Shown here one piece after another: positions 35,301-45,419 of a stretch of 64,000 nt of DNA. The stretch spans positions 8,428,501-8,492,500 of the forward strand of contig NC_003280.10 in assembly GCF_000002985.6 (NCBI RefSeq). Reading direction: 5' to 3'. The position numbers and the translations under genes were made by a program. Position 1 is the first letter of the stretch, and each line of letters opens with the position of its first letter. Origin of the DNA: Caenorhabditis elegans (lineage: Eukaryota; Nematoda; Chromadorea; Rhabditida; Rhabditidae). The notes under the pieces were generated by a model. The model was not told the origin of the DNA, did no database searches, and saw nothing but the letters and a program-made list of their open reading frames with translations.

Positions 35301-35749
35301 TGCATCCAGTGACCGATCTTGGAATGAGTATATGGAATATCTCAAAAATAATCCAATGGGAGAGCTCATCAAGGAGCTAGTCGGCGAGTGTTCCAGAAAG
35401 AAGAGGATTGACTTTAACCTCTCTCATGTCGTTAAATCGTCAATGGCAGTTTTCAAAGCCATGGCAGCTACTGGTCCTGTTCAAGAGGAAGGTAGAATAA
35501 CTCCAACAGATATAAACAGAATGGATACTATGATTGTGTAAGTTTCATAAGACAAAGAACGTAATTTAGCTCTCATCTCATATTTTGCCAAACTAAAAAA
35601 AACTAATTTTCAGTGGAACACCTCTATCTCGTGGAGACGCAACCATCACTCGTGCGCGTGGAAACATGATCCGTCCAAAGAGAACCACATTGAGCCGAGA
35701 CCAAATGGCGAACATTCGTCATACACTGGACAGAGTCAAAAATCATTGA
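29321..35749 (+). CDS. zyg-9: XMAP215/chTOG microtubule polymerase ZYG-9
   Basis: Ten exons: 29321-29512, 29559-30416, 30464-31042, 32545-32631, 32731-32883, 32933-33386, 33434-33780, 33979-34491, 34609-35537, 35614-35749. They total exactly 1415 codons, the length I recall for ZYG-9. TOG1 begins MSNWDYLDEVDILPKLPPNF with the shared phrase ESKKWQERKEALE; TOG2 begins DPWDFLDAFDVLSKMP with the same phrase; TOG3 follows a Pro/Lys/acidic linker (APPAAAPPKK, EEVVEEEDE) and starts WNFQAPTDEHISQLQ. ZYG-9 binds tubulin at growing plus ends and centrosomes with TAC-1 and drives spindle and aster assembly in embryos. Intron 3 is unusually long (31043-32544) and filled with tandem repeats. The acceptor before exon 3 is TTAAG rather than TTTCAG. 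Confidence 0.97.
31063..31095. repeat. Copy of the TAACCAGCCG...ACGGCGCGG element end
   Basis: Starts TTAACCAGCCG and contains CCTACGGCGCGG, almost the same as the left end of the insertion in acid phosphatase B at 4541-4573. It marks mobile-element sequence at the upstream side of the zyg-9 intron. Confidence 0.6.
31495..31975. repeat. 40-bp satellite, each unit an extended heat-shock element
   Basis: The word TCTAGAAAGT recurs at 31531 and then every 40 bp through 31931 (one copy has TCTACAAAGT), giving about eleven units. In the best units the core is six alternating TTC and GAA triplets each two bases apart: TTCTAGAAAGTTCTGGAAC, then ATTCCAGAA. This is a perfect run of the nTTCn/nGAAn pentamers recognised by HSF-1. 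Variant units carry ATTACAGAAA, which breaks one pentamer. The array lies in zyg-9 intron 3. Confidence 0.9.
31985..32215. repeat. About 37-bp minisatellite
   Basis: Five to six imperfect copies of CAGAAAATTTAAATTTCCCG followed by CCAAAATATTTTTCA. It lies directly after the heat-shock-element satellite in the same zyg-9 intron. Confidence 0.85.
32216..32348. repeat. 15-bp minisatellite (CACCACGAYGGGTCT)
   Basis: About nine copies of a 15-bp unit alternating ACGACGGG, ACGGTGGG and ACGATGGG, followed by a non-repetitive end containing GGGTGTGACGTCACAGAC. Because 15 is a multiple of three, the minus strand reads as GETHR repeats, which is not a protein. Third repeat block of the zyg-9 intron. 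Confidence 0.88.
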
Positions 35750-36200
35750 TAATTTTATCCCTGCCCCTTAAAGTGCATAACACGAAAATAACGAGTAATT
35801 TCTTACACCCGCATTTTTACTGGTATTTTTTAGCTCTATGCTTCAATTTTATTTGCTTGTGAAATGTATTTTGTATTGTAAAATCATTTTGATTACCAGA
35901 AGAATTTACTGATCTGGAACTTTAATTTATTGATTGATATTCGTGGAAGAGCTCGGAAGTATTTCAGTTTTTTAGCGCTTATTTCATTCCCGGAAATAAA
36001 TTTATTGTTTAACTTTTAAAAAATAACTTCAGCAAACAGACTCTCAATAAAAGGCGGATTAGCGGATTTTATTTGAGAATTTCGGTTCGATGACTGTTCT
36101 ATGGAAATACATGAGAGTTTCGCTTTAAAGGTTCTGATTTCCAGAAATTTATTTATTTTTTCCATTTATTAATTAATAATATATTAAATTCCAAAAAAAG

Positions 36201-36278
36201 TATTGTCCGCAATGTGGCGTCACCGTGTACACCTTGGTTGGTACTAAGGACACCGAATTTGCCGACAATCCAAATTAA
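36201..36278 (+). pseudogene. Orphan exon with zinc-ribbon-like CPQCG motif
   Basis: After an AAAAAAAG acceptor-like end, 25 codons read YCPQCGVTVYTLVGTKDTEF then ADNPN and a TAA stop. The GC content is well above the flanks, and CxxCG is typical of zinc-binding folds. I found no upstream exon between it and the zyg-9 stop. It could be the last exon of a decayed or transposed gene, or an exon of a transcript I cannot reconstruct. Family not identified. Confidence 0.35.
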
Positions 36279-36351
36279 TCCTATTTTCTTTTCGGTCTTC
36301 TTGATTAATTTCTCTAGATTTCCATAGTTAATTCATTATATTTTCAGCGAA

Positions 36352-38448
36352 ATGCCAACTGTGGGAATCAAGAAAGTCATCCTTGACAAGCACTTCAAGC
36401 GAGTCTATTGTAAGTTTCTAAAAAAAGCAGTGTAGTCTGAAAAATGTTGCTACTGGAATTAAAGTAGTAAAAGCAATGAACGGATATCAAAATAAATTCG
36501 TAGTAAACTACATTGTTTGTATTACCAATAATGTTAAATTTTCAGCGGAGAAGGAGTTCGACGAGCTCTGTTTCGAATATGGCTTGGAGTTGGACGAAAT
36601 TGTACGTTTTGGTTCAAATATTTGTTATCATATTTTATTTGCAGACATCTGAGAAAGCCGCTGTTGAAAAAGAGCAAGGAACAAGAGCTGCGTCTGATTT
36701 GAATGATCAAGAAGTATACAAAATTGACATTCCAGCAAATCGCTATGATTTATTGAGCGTTGAAGGGCTGGCTCGAGCAATTCGTATTTTCAAACAAGAA
36801 ATCCCATCACCAGCATACAAATATGCCGATGTGCCAAAGACTGGTCTTCAAAAAATTATCGTGAAGAAGGAAACTGCTCAAGTTCGTCCTTTTGTCGTCG
36901 GAGCAGTTTTACGTGATATTTCATTCGATGCGGATAGCTATGCTTCTTTCATTGATCTTCAGGACAAGCTGCATCAAAATATCTGCAGAAAGCGTACTCT
37001 TGTTGCCATCGGAACACACGACTTGGACACCATTCAAGGGCCATTCGAATACCGAGCCGAAGCTCCAAAAGATATCAAGTTCAAACCGCTTAATCAAACG
37101 AAGGAGTATACTGCGGAAGAACTGATGACCCTGTATTCCACCGATAGTCATTTAAAAGCTTATCTTCCTATTATTCAAAATCATCCAGTGTATCCTGTGA
37201 TTTATGATAAGAACGGAGTTGTTTGCTCAATGCCGCCTATTATCAATGGAGAACATTCCAAGATCACTTTGAATACCAAAAACGTCTTCATTGAGGCTAC
37301 TGCAACAGATAAACAGAAAGCTTTCGTGGTCCTTGACACTATTGTGACTCTTTTCTCTCAGTACTGTGCCAAGCCGTTCACTATCGAGCAAGTCGAAGTT
37401 GTGTATGAGGAAACTGGAGTCAAAGAGCTTTATCCTCTTCTTTCCTATCGTGAAATGACTGTGACAACACCAGAAATCAATACGAAGATTGGTATCAACC
37501 TGAAAGATGAAGAAATGGCAACTCTTCTCAATAAAATGTCGTTGAAAGCTGAGGTTGCTGCGAAGGAAACTTTGAAAATTGTTGTTCCACCCACAAGACA
37601 CGATATTCTCCACGCATGTGACATTGCTGAAGATGTTGGTGTGGCCTTTGGTTACAATAACTTGATTACAAAGCTTCCGGAGGTATTTATTCATTTTCTA
37701 GATTAAATTCTAAATAAGTATTTTCAGTCCAATACTGTTGCTGTGGCCTTCCCAATCAACAAGCTCTGCGATAATCTCCGGATCGAAATTGCTGCCGCTG
37801 GATGGACAGAAGCTTTGAACTTCGCATTGTGCAGCCGTGACGACATTTCTTCAAAGCTCCGCCAGCCAGATGCACTTTCTCATGCAGTTCATATTGGAAA
37901 TCCAAAAACTCTTGAATTCCAAGTTGCTCGAACATCCCTTCTTCCCGGACTTTTGAAAACACTGTCTTCCAACCGAGACATGCCACTCCCATTGAAATTG
38001 TTTGAGCTTCAAGATGTTATTGTGAAAGACTCAAATACAGATGTTGGAGCAAGAAATGAGAGAAGACTTGCTGCAGTGTACTACAATAGAGCTGCTGGTT
38101 TCGAGATTATTCAAGGATTCTTGGATCGAATTATGAGAATGCTAAATGTCAATCCTGCGCGCGACGGAACTGGATACTACATCGAAGCCGATGAAAGTAA
38201 GATTTGTATTTATGAGTCCTTATAATTGAAATATGCTACTTTTTCAGATTCAACCTACTTCCCAGGACGGTGTGCCAAGATTATCGGTCCAAAGGGAGTC
38301 GTTCTCGGACATATCGGCAAGTCATATTTAAAATGACATCCTTTTAATATTTAATATTTTAGGAGCTCTCCATCCAGAAGTTATCACCTCCTTCGGGCTC
38401 ACATTGCCATGTGGAGCTGTCGAAATCAATGTGGAACCATTCCTTTAA
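36352..38448 (+). CDS. fars-3: Cytosolic phenylalanyl-tRNA synthetase beta subunit
   Basis: Six exons: 36352-36409, 36546-36601, 36645-37682, 37728-38196, 38248-38316, 38363-38448; 591 aa. The protein begins [15 protein letters not shown] and has [35 protein letters not shown] (B1 domain), B3/B4 editing-type sequence, [19 protein letters not shown] (B5) and the C-terminal catalytic-like fold ending [20 protein letters not shown]. Beta subunits pair with alpha to form the (alpha-beta)2 enzyme that charges tRNA-Phe in the cytosol. The last intron (38317-38362) has a GC donor (G|GCAAGT); a GT donor four bases on would break the conserved ALHPEV motif. The ATG lies shortly after TTTTCAG. The TMCO1 homologue follows after 225 bp on the same strand, a typical operon spacing. 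Confidence 0.95.
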
Positions 38449-38673
38449 ACATATTTTTGTTACTTCCCGGTTTTTGGTTTTGTTATTGCGATTATTTATG
38501 GATTTTTCCTCTGAAATGTGGTTTTTAAATATTTCATGCTTGCTGTTTTTCTTTAATTAAAATGTTTCAACTAAGAGTTTTCATATTGGTTATTTCATTG
38601 TCTCTCGGTTTCATCCGTGGTTTTATCTACTCAAAAATTCTATGTGTCTCGTATTTAAAAACTGTAATTAAAG

Positions 38674-39304
38674 ATGTTGGGTGATTGCCTCCTGATTATT
38701 GCGATCGCGTTCGGAACTGCCCTTGCCGGTGAAGGTATCACATGGCTTCTTGTGTATAGATCCGATCACTACAAAAGACTGAAAGCTGATATGGACAAGA
38801 AGACGAAGAAATTAGAGAAGAAGAAGCAAGAAGTCGGGGACACCAATGATAAAAATATCAAAAGAAAGCTTGAGAGAGAAGAAGAACGATTAAAGGCAAC
38901 TAACAGAGATATGAGCATGTTCAAGATGAAATCAATGTTCGCGATTGGACTCGCGTTCACTGCACTCTTGTCTACATTCAACTCGATTTTTGAAGGACGT
39001 GTTGTCGCCAAACTTCCATTCTATCCAATTGGATTCATCCAGGGTCTTTCTCATAGAAACTTGGTAAGCATCGTTTGAAAAAAAACTCTGATAGCATGTA
39101 GTAAACTCGGTTTTTATTACTTTATTTTTTCAGATTGGCGAAGACATGACTGATTGTTCGTTCATTTTCCTTTATATTCTCTGTACCATGACCGTTCGTC
39201 AAAATCTCCAAAAAATCCTTGGATTCGCACCATCTCGCGCTATGGCTCGCCAACAGTCCTCACCATGGGCTCCACCAAACTCCCAAATGAACTATCTCCG
39301 TTAA
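38674..39304 (+). CDS. TMCO1 homologue, ER calcium-load-activated channel / insertase
   Basis: Two exons, 38674-39063 and 39134-39304; 186 aa, the usual TMCO1 length. First helix CLLIIAIAFGTALAGEGITW, then a basic coiled coil (DKKTKKLEKKKQEV through EREEERLKAT), a second hydrophobic region (FAIGLAFTALLSTFNSIFEG, LPFYPIGFIQGLSHRNL) and a third helix containing DCSFIFLYILCTMTVRQNLQ. TMCO1 is an ER membrane protein of the Oxa1/GET1 superfamily that works in multipass-protein insertion and has been described as a calcium-load-activated channel. ATG directly follows AATTAAAG, a weak acceptor that would suit SL2-type trans-splicing downstream of the PheRS beta gene. Confidence 0.93.
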
Positions 39305-39622
39305 TTTAAGTAAAACTTTCACTTTCAACTCATGTGAAACCTATCTCTGATAATAAGCACTATTTATTTTCTTTCTCTTCCCAAAATTTTCAATCAAAAA
39401 TCATATTTATTCTGTAAGTTTCAACTTCTGTGTGCTGCTCAATCATTCGTTTCTCAATGATTTTACTGGAATGAAATATATTCGTATGTTGTGATAATGA
39501 ATACCAAGTTCTGTAATTCATTTTTTCTATGTTATTTCCGGGTTTAAATCTCTGGAATATTTGGAAATTGTATTCCACGAAAAATTTTGGATACTTTAAC
39601 ATTTTCAGTGAAATACAGAAAA

Positions 39623-41480
39623 ATGAGTGACGAAGAAAAAAGACCGAATAGTCCCTCTGGATCAGAAGACAAAAAGAGCAGAAAACGGCATGTCTCACCG
39701 CAGCCTGTACCAATTCCTGGAGCTCAAGAATCGAAAAATACTCCATCGCTTCCACCATGGGTGGCTGGAGGATCACCAGCAAAGTTTGTCAGTCATGAAG
39801 AATTGATGAAAATGACAAATGAATTAGAAAATATGGAGTTGGTTCATGAAATTGCAATCGATCCTAATTTTCAAATTCCCGATAAACCAACAAATGCAAT
39901 TCAACGATGTGTTCAGTGAGAAACTCCTTATTTATTTCAATTAAATAAATTAAAATTTTCAGAGAATCAATGCACAAGGCCTACTACAATCAGCTACGCC
40001 GGGATCTTGCCAAAGATCCTCCTGAACTGGAGTACTGTTTCAGTTTTCTGATGGAAGTCAAAACTGTAAGATGTTATATGAATTTTTAAAATAAAATTTC
40101 AATTTTCAGATGATTCTGGATGACATTTTAACTGCCCAACATACACGTTTAAAAGCTGAAATCAACTCGATGCTTGACGAAAGTAAATTCAATTTTTATT
40201 TTTTTTTTTTTAAGTTTAAATTTTTTCAGCTGCTCTACGTGGCAAGTTAGACCAAGGCCAGCTTGATATCAAGAAAGTGATGAAATATATTGTTGACTTA
40301 TGCTCAAGACTGTGCTCTCCAGCCCGAGATGTGAAAGTTGCCGAATTAAGGACCAGAACTGACGTTATTGATATTTTCGAGTGAGCAGAAAATAAATGGA
40401 GAGAAATATTTTCTATTTTGTTTCAGAGGAACGATGGATCTTCTGGAGCTAATGAAAAATGATTTAACCAACTATCAAATATCACAGAACCGTGCGGCCA
40501 TCGAGGAATACTCATCAAAACACGAATATGACATGTTTCAGAAATTTCTGATTGAGAATCCGAACGGATGTTATTTTGCCAGACAGTGGCTGAAAGCTGC
40601 ATATGACGAGTTGTTTGAGAAAAAATTAGATGCTGAAGGAGAGGAGACATCAGTGAAAAAAGAGAGAAAAAATGAAGATACAGATACAGTCTTAATTGAT
40701 ACTACAAGTCGAGGTTATACTAAGTTAATTCAAGTCAATGAATATGATGGATTTCCGGAAACTTTGAAAATCGACAAAATCAAGATTGAATTGCTTGCGG
40801 AAAAGTTTTTGCAAATTGTTATGTGTGCATCATCTGTATTCGTCACATGCAATGTAGCAGGGAAACAAATTTCTGAAAGTGCAGATTTCAAGAAAACATT
40901 AAAAGATCATTTGATTGTAATCACAAATAATACAGACGAAGAGTGAGTCGCTTTGATTTTTATTCAAAGACCATATACAATAAAATATTATTTCAGACGA
41001 ATAAAATCCGATCTCGAGAAAATCGGTGAGCAATGTGTGAAAGAGGCAGTCGACACGTCGAAGAAGCTGAATATCGAATGGAATACTGAAAGCTCAACAT
41101 CTATTCGAAACCAAATCAACGCACTGATCAGCTCAGATAATCCTATCAGAAAGCTGGTTCATACCAGAGTTTCCACATTTGTTGAAGAAATGCTCCGAAG
41201 TCCAACTTCTGTTCCACATCGCCTACTTCCAGGTCTTTCTGTGATTCAATCTGAATTGTGTGCTTTCACATCGAAGTAAGCTAATTGAAGAATGAGAAAG
41301 TTGTTTGTGAAATTATGCAAATTTTACAGATTCCTTCGTCTCTGTGTCCACAACCGGAAGACATTTTACGCGATGTATTCCAACCTCATCCAGGAGTTTC
41401 AAGGACATACTCCTTCGACGCATGCAATCTATCGTGCTGATAGTCCCTCTTCTATGCCTGGTCCTAGCACATCTGCCTAA
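39623..41480 (+). CDS. TCP11 (T-complex protein 11) family protein
   Basis: Seven exons: 39623-39915, 39963-40065, 40110-40182, 40230-40380, 40427-40942, 40997-41275, 41330-41480; 521 aa. N-terminal region is charged and Pro-rich (RKRHVSPQPVPIPGAQ). The TCP11 domain begins near FVSHEELMKM and includes HKAYYNQLRRDLAKDPPELE, MILDDILTAQH and the signature LCSPARDVKVAELR; the C-terminal part (SDNPIRKLVHTRVSTFVEEM) is also family-like. TCP11 proteins act in cAMP/PKA signalling in mammalian sperm; TCP11L1-type members are broader. The function in worms is unknown to me. Start chosen at the first ATG after an ATTTTCAG acceptor. Confidence 0.88.
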
Positions 41481-41671
41481 TTCACAGAACAAAAAATCTG
41501 AAATATTTGCCACTTGTTATTACTGTAAAGTTCCAAATTCCGATCTTCAATATGCTTTGTGACATAATCTCATGCTTCTGATGGTTATCATTTATATATG
41601 TCAGCATTAATTATTTGGTTTCATATATATGTTCAATTATTTACATGAATTGGTGAGTGAGTGCTCGTTGT

Positions 41672-42717
41672 TCAACAACCTCCACAACTTTTCAAACAGT
41701 AAGTCTTCCTCTCGTCCAACGTGTAATAAGTGGAGTGACAGAAGCCATTTCGAGCCCATTTTGGACAGCTTGAAAGGAAAGGTCGAATTATGGAATAGTT
41801 CATTAATTTCTACAACTACATATTTAAAAGCATTTTCTAATAGCTATATTTTTCGATTTATACCTCTGAAACGAGTCACGACAACGAGATGTTTGTGGAA
41901 GACGAACAAATTGGGGGCAGAAACCACATGTTTTAGCACATTGACGCATCATTATCTGAAATAATAATACATGTTTTTCAAAACTCATTTTTTCCTCTTG
42001 AGCACTCTAAATTATTAAAATTTTTCATAAATTCAGCTCTTCCGTTTTATGAACAGTGCTGTGAAGTTTGGTATTAGTTGCTACAAAAGTTCCTACATCG
42101 TGGCAAGGCCCATCGAAAAAGCTATCGCGTACATTTAAAGTGAAGTCTTATTCTTTACCAATATTATTATGCTCAACTTCCCCAATTACTACTGAATAAA
42201 TTTGGATTACAAACCCAAGAAAACCATTTGCTTTAATTTTCATATTTTGTGTTTAAAACTTACAGTCTTATACTCGTTTCGCGTGCACAATGGCTTCACT
42301 TTGGAGCATCTTTTCGAGATATCATAACAATTAATTGGTTTTGGAGCAGCTGTAGTTATCTTGGTTACTGTAGTTGTAGTTGTCGATTCTGATATTGATG
42401 TAGTCGTGGAATTTTCATTTATCAAAACATCTTCTGGAATATAAGAAAGTTTGGAAATAGATTGCCCCACAAGGAAATAGATTGCCCCACGTATGATTTT
42501 TTAAAACTTGATGCTTGATTTTAATGAACATTGATTCAAAATTGCACAAACCATTGTCCTCTCCTGATCCTTCTTGATCTATGTGCTGATCACTCTTCAC
42601 ATCTCTCATCAAGAATTGCTCCTCGTTAAACGTACTTTCAGGATTCAGATGATTTATGAAGGATTTCACAGAAATTACCAAAAAAAACACGAAGAATACA
42701 AGGCGAATGGAGAACAT
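41672..42717 (-). CDS. Secreted protein with two ShKT domains
   Basis: Four exons found by splice reading: 42552-42717, 42264-42433, 41864-41955, 41672-41768; 174 aa, whole-codon total. Signal peptide MFSIRLVFFVFFLVISVKS, an acidic linker (DQHIDQEGSGEDNG), a Thr-rich stretch, then ShKT 1 (CYDISKRCSKVKPLCTRNEY through MMRQCAKTCGFC) and ShKT 2 (CRDSFQSCPKWARNGFC through YCLKSCGGC). Each domain has the six-Cys pattern of the worm ShK/SXC fold. Such proteins are secreted and often carry the domain as a C-terminal pair, in cuticle, tyrosinase or immune contexts; here no other domain is present. The last acceptor is TTTTCAAG. The gene converges on TCP11. An intron holds a tandem 17-bp duplication. 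Confidence 0.8.
42453..42490. repeat. Tandem 17-bp duplication in ShKT gene intron
   Basis: GGAAATAGATTGCCCCAC occurs twice nearly head to tail in intron 1 of the ShKT gene, next to the acceptor. A recent local duplication. Confidence 0.75.
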
Positions 42718-43379
42718 TACAGAGAAAAAGAAAATCAAAATCAATATGTGATAAATTCAGTTGAAAAAACGAATGCTTTTATACTATTTTCGTTTGTTTG
42801 ATTTTTGGAGACGACGAACTGTACAACGGTCATCGACTAAATAAAGGCAAAATCGAGATAAACAAAGCTTGTTTTCTGATGGAAAGAGTACAAAATCATG
42901 TGCATTTGTAGTTTTTGTGTATCTTCTATAGTAATCGGGCTTGAGCTTCTCGCTGGATAATCGTTGGAGAAATTTTGCGGTATGGCTGAAAATTCAGTAT
43001 TTTTTAAATTGAACTTTTGGTAGCTATGTCGATATATTGTCAGAAAAATCTTAGAATGTAGGTACATTGTAAGGAAATGTAAGGAAAGGAAATGAGGGAT
43101 GAGTTCAATTCTGCAACACGCCAAATTTTTTACTAACTTTGAAGAAAGGGAAAGAACAAAAAGTTAACTTCGGCTTGAATATTGACAGTGTCTCCATATC
43201 TTGAATTTGATTTATTTAACTTGATAATAAAATTTAACAGTAGTCAAATGAATTTTAAAAGTTAAATAAATTGGTGAAACGAGACGAACCCAGCAAGAAT
43301 ACGTCTCGAGTTTGAGATGGGAAGAGGGAGAGAGAAATATAGTTTATGAGATTAAGAGTTTAAAAGAAAAACCAAGTGA
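42718..43379. other. Intergenic spacer
   Basis: AT-rich promoter side of the ShKT gene and 3' flank of the SNF2 relic. No supported feature. Confidence 0.4.
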
Positions 43380-44990
43380 TTATGTTCTGTCTTGATTATG
43401 TTCCCCGTCCACTTCAAACTCTGTCGTATTCATTTGAGCAACTGTGTCTTCTATTTGAGTATCCGTTGTTGTCACGTCTTTTTCCTCAATTTTTCCATTT
43501 TTATTCACAAACGCCTTCCAATCTAATCCATTTTTTGCTAAACGAAAGTGCACACACATTTGACGAAGATGGGTCAAGAGTACCAAGAAATGAGGAAAAT
43601 TCCAAAAATCGTTACTTTGGCTCAGGACCCGTTGTCCTACATTAAATGGATTGGCGATCTCATTTCCATAGCTCTTTTTGAAAAATTTCCACGCAGTGTT
43701 TTTCAACAAAGCATATGCAGATGCTTCATGTCCTTCCATTTGCAGTTTGTGAACATCATTATTCAGTTCTTTCAAATTTCCTTATTGGGAACGCCACACT
43801 GATGAATGGAGAAGAGAGCACTTTAAGACTAGATTGACCCACTCAGGAGTTCCGTGTTCTCTGCCGTTCTCTGCCAGAATATGCTGTCGAGAAAACCGAT
43901 AGACCACAAACAGCTTGAGATATTTGTGAATATCGGTTTTTGTGAAGTGAGCTTTTTCAAGGATGATTCGCGACCTTGCAATACGAGCGAGTAGAGAATC
44001 TTCGTTAGCAACATACTTGTTGTGATTTGTGTAGATTTCTGAAATTAGAAAAAAATAGAAATAAGATTTTGGAAGTTGGCCAGCCCACAGAATGACCGTT
44101 ATGCCTTTTTCCACTTAATTTGTTAGATACGTTTAAAAAAGTCAAGACGTTTCTTTGTTTTTCAAGTTACAAAATAGGTGAAGTCAAAAGCGTTGCCTAC
44201 CTGATCCATTGTCATCATCCTTATTCCTTGATCCTCCTCCCTTCCTCATAAGCTCATTGGAAACCTGACGGTAAGTTGTCAGCACGATGCCGAAATATCC
44301 AAGGCTCTCCTGTGCCAATTGTCCATTCTTCTTTCCAGGATAAACAAAAGTGGTCACAACATCAGCTCCAACAAATTTCTGCGGTCCAATGATTTATCAA
44401 CATTGGGAGCACAATGATGAGTGTGTTTTTTGACGGGTAAAGCCCGTGTTTGGTAGCAGCGTTTTTTTCACAGAATCGTCATAAGTGTAAGTTCAAAAAT
44501 TCGCCGTCGTAGGTGTTTCATTTCGTTTTTTAAATTCCATTTTCTTTCATACAATTAGAGCGATCATCATTCTTGTCTTTCCCAAACCCATCTCATCAGC
44601 TAGAATTCCTCGGGGTGTTGTTCATTTTCTCGCCAAATTAACCAATTGAGACCTTCTTTTTGGTGTGGCATCAGGTCTTGGAGGAGACCGTTTGGTGTAT
44701 TTTCAATGAATTTGTCTCCTGTTGGAATCATTTGACTAGAGCTGCAATAATGGACATTTAAAAGTTGGAAACATTTTTTAAAACTTGATTAAGCTTGGTA
44801 ATTAAAAACGGAAACTTTTTTTAAATTAATAGACGTGACTTTCATTTCAAAATGTACTAATACCTAATATTTATGAAAAAGCTACAAACCATGTCAGATG
44901 TTGCCATAGACGATCCGACATCATTGCTACTTCCATGGATTTTTTCTTGGTGCATTTTCCGCTCGTAACTTTTAACTTGTTACTTGTTAA
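43380..44990 (-). pseudogene. Degenerate TTF2-like SNF2 ATPase fragment
   Basis: The minus strand carries parts of a SNF2 N-lobe: LLQDLMPHQKEGLNWLIWRE, then the Walker A stretch GILADEMGLGKTRMM, then GYFGIVLTTYRQVSNELM, ARSRIILEKAHFTKT and FWNFPHFLVLLTHLRQMCVH. This order matches TTF2-type helicase-like ATPases (transcription termination factor 2). The frame breaks by one base between WRENEQHP and the Walker A motif, so the next codon run hits a stop. The DEAH box reads EKAH, and the C-terminal helicase lobe is absent, with the open frame stopping after a short acidic tail. Introns between blocks look intact. I read it as a truncated, inactivated paralogue. Right limit approximate. Confidence 0.75.
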
Positions 44991-45419
44991 CTTTGAATTC
45001 TTCTTTCGACGACGAGAGGCCCTGAAACTCTAATAGATTGATTAAACGAATTTGCAACGTTTTATTTCAAAGTAGTAAACCAGAACTGGTTTCATTGGGG
45101 ATACAAATGTTTTTTATCTACAATGATTTTATATTTAAACTGTCATTATTATCATTGGAATTCTGACTTGATTCTTTAGTTCTGAAAATATGAGGTATCG
45201 CTAATAACATTTTCAGAACCAAGCTTGAACCCAAGTTGCTCCGAAGTTCCGAAGAACCACCGAAGTTAGTAATGCCTGGTGTTATAATAATTTTACGATT
45301 AGTCGTAGTAGTTGCAATGAAAAATGAAAGATTCGAAAAAAATTGCTTTCAATCATTCATTCATTCACTACAGCCAAACATCATTCATAAAAAGCATTTC
45401 ATTCCCAGAATAAAATCAT

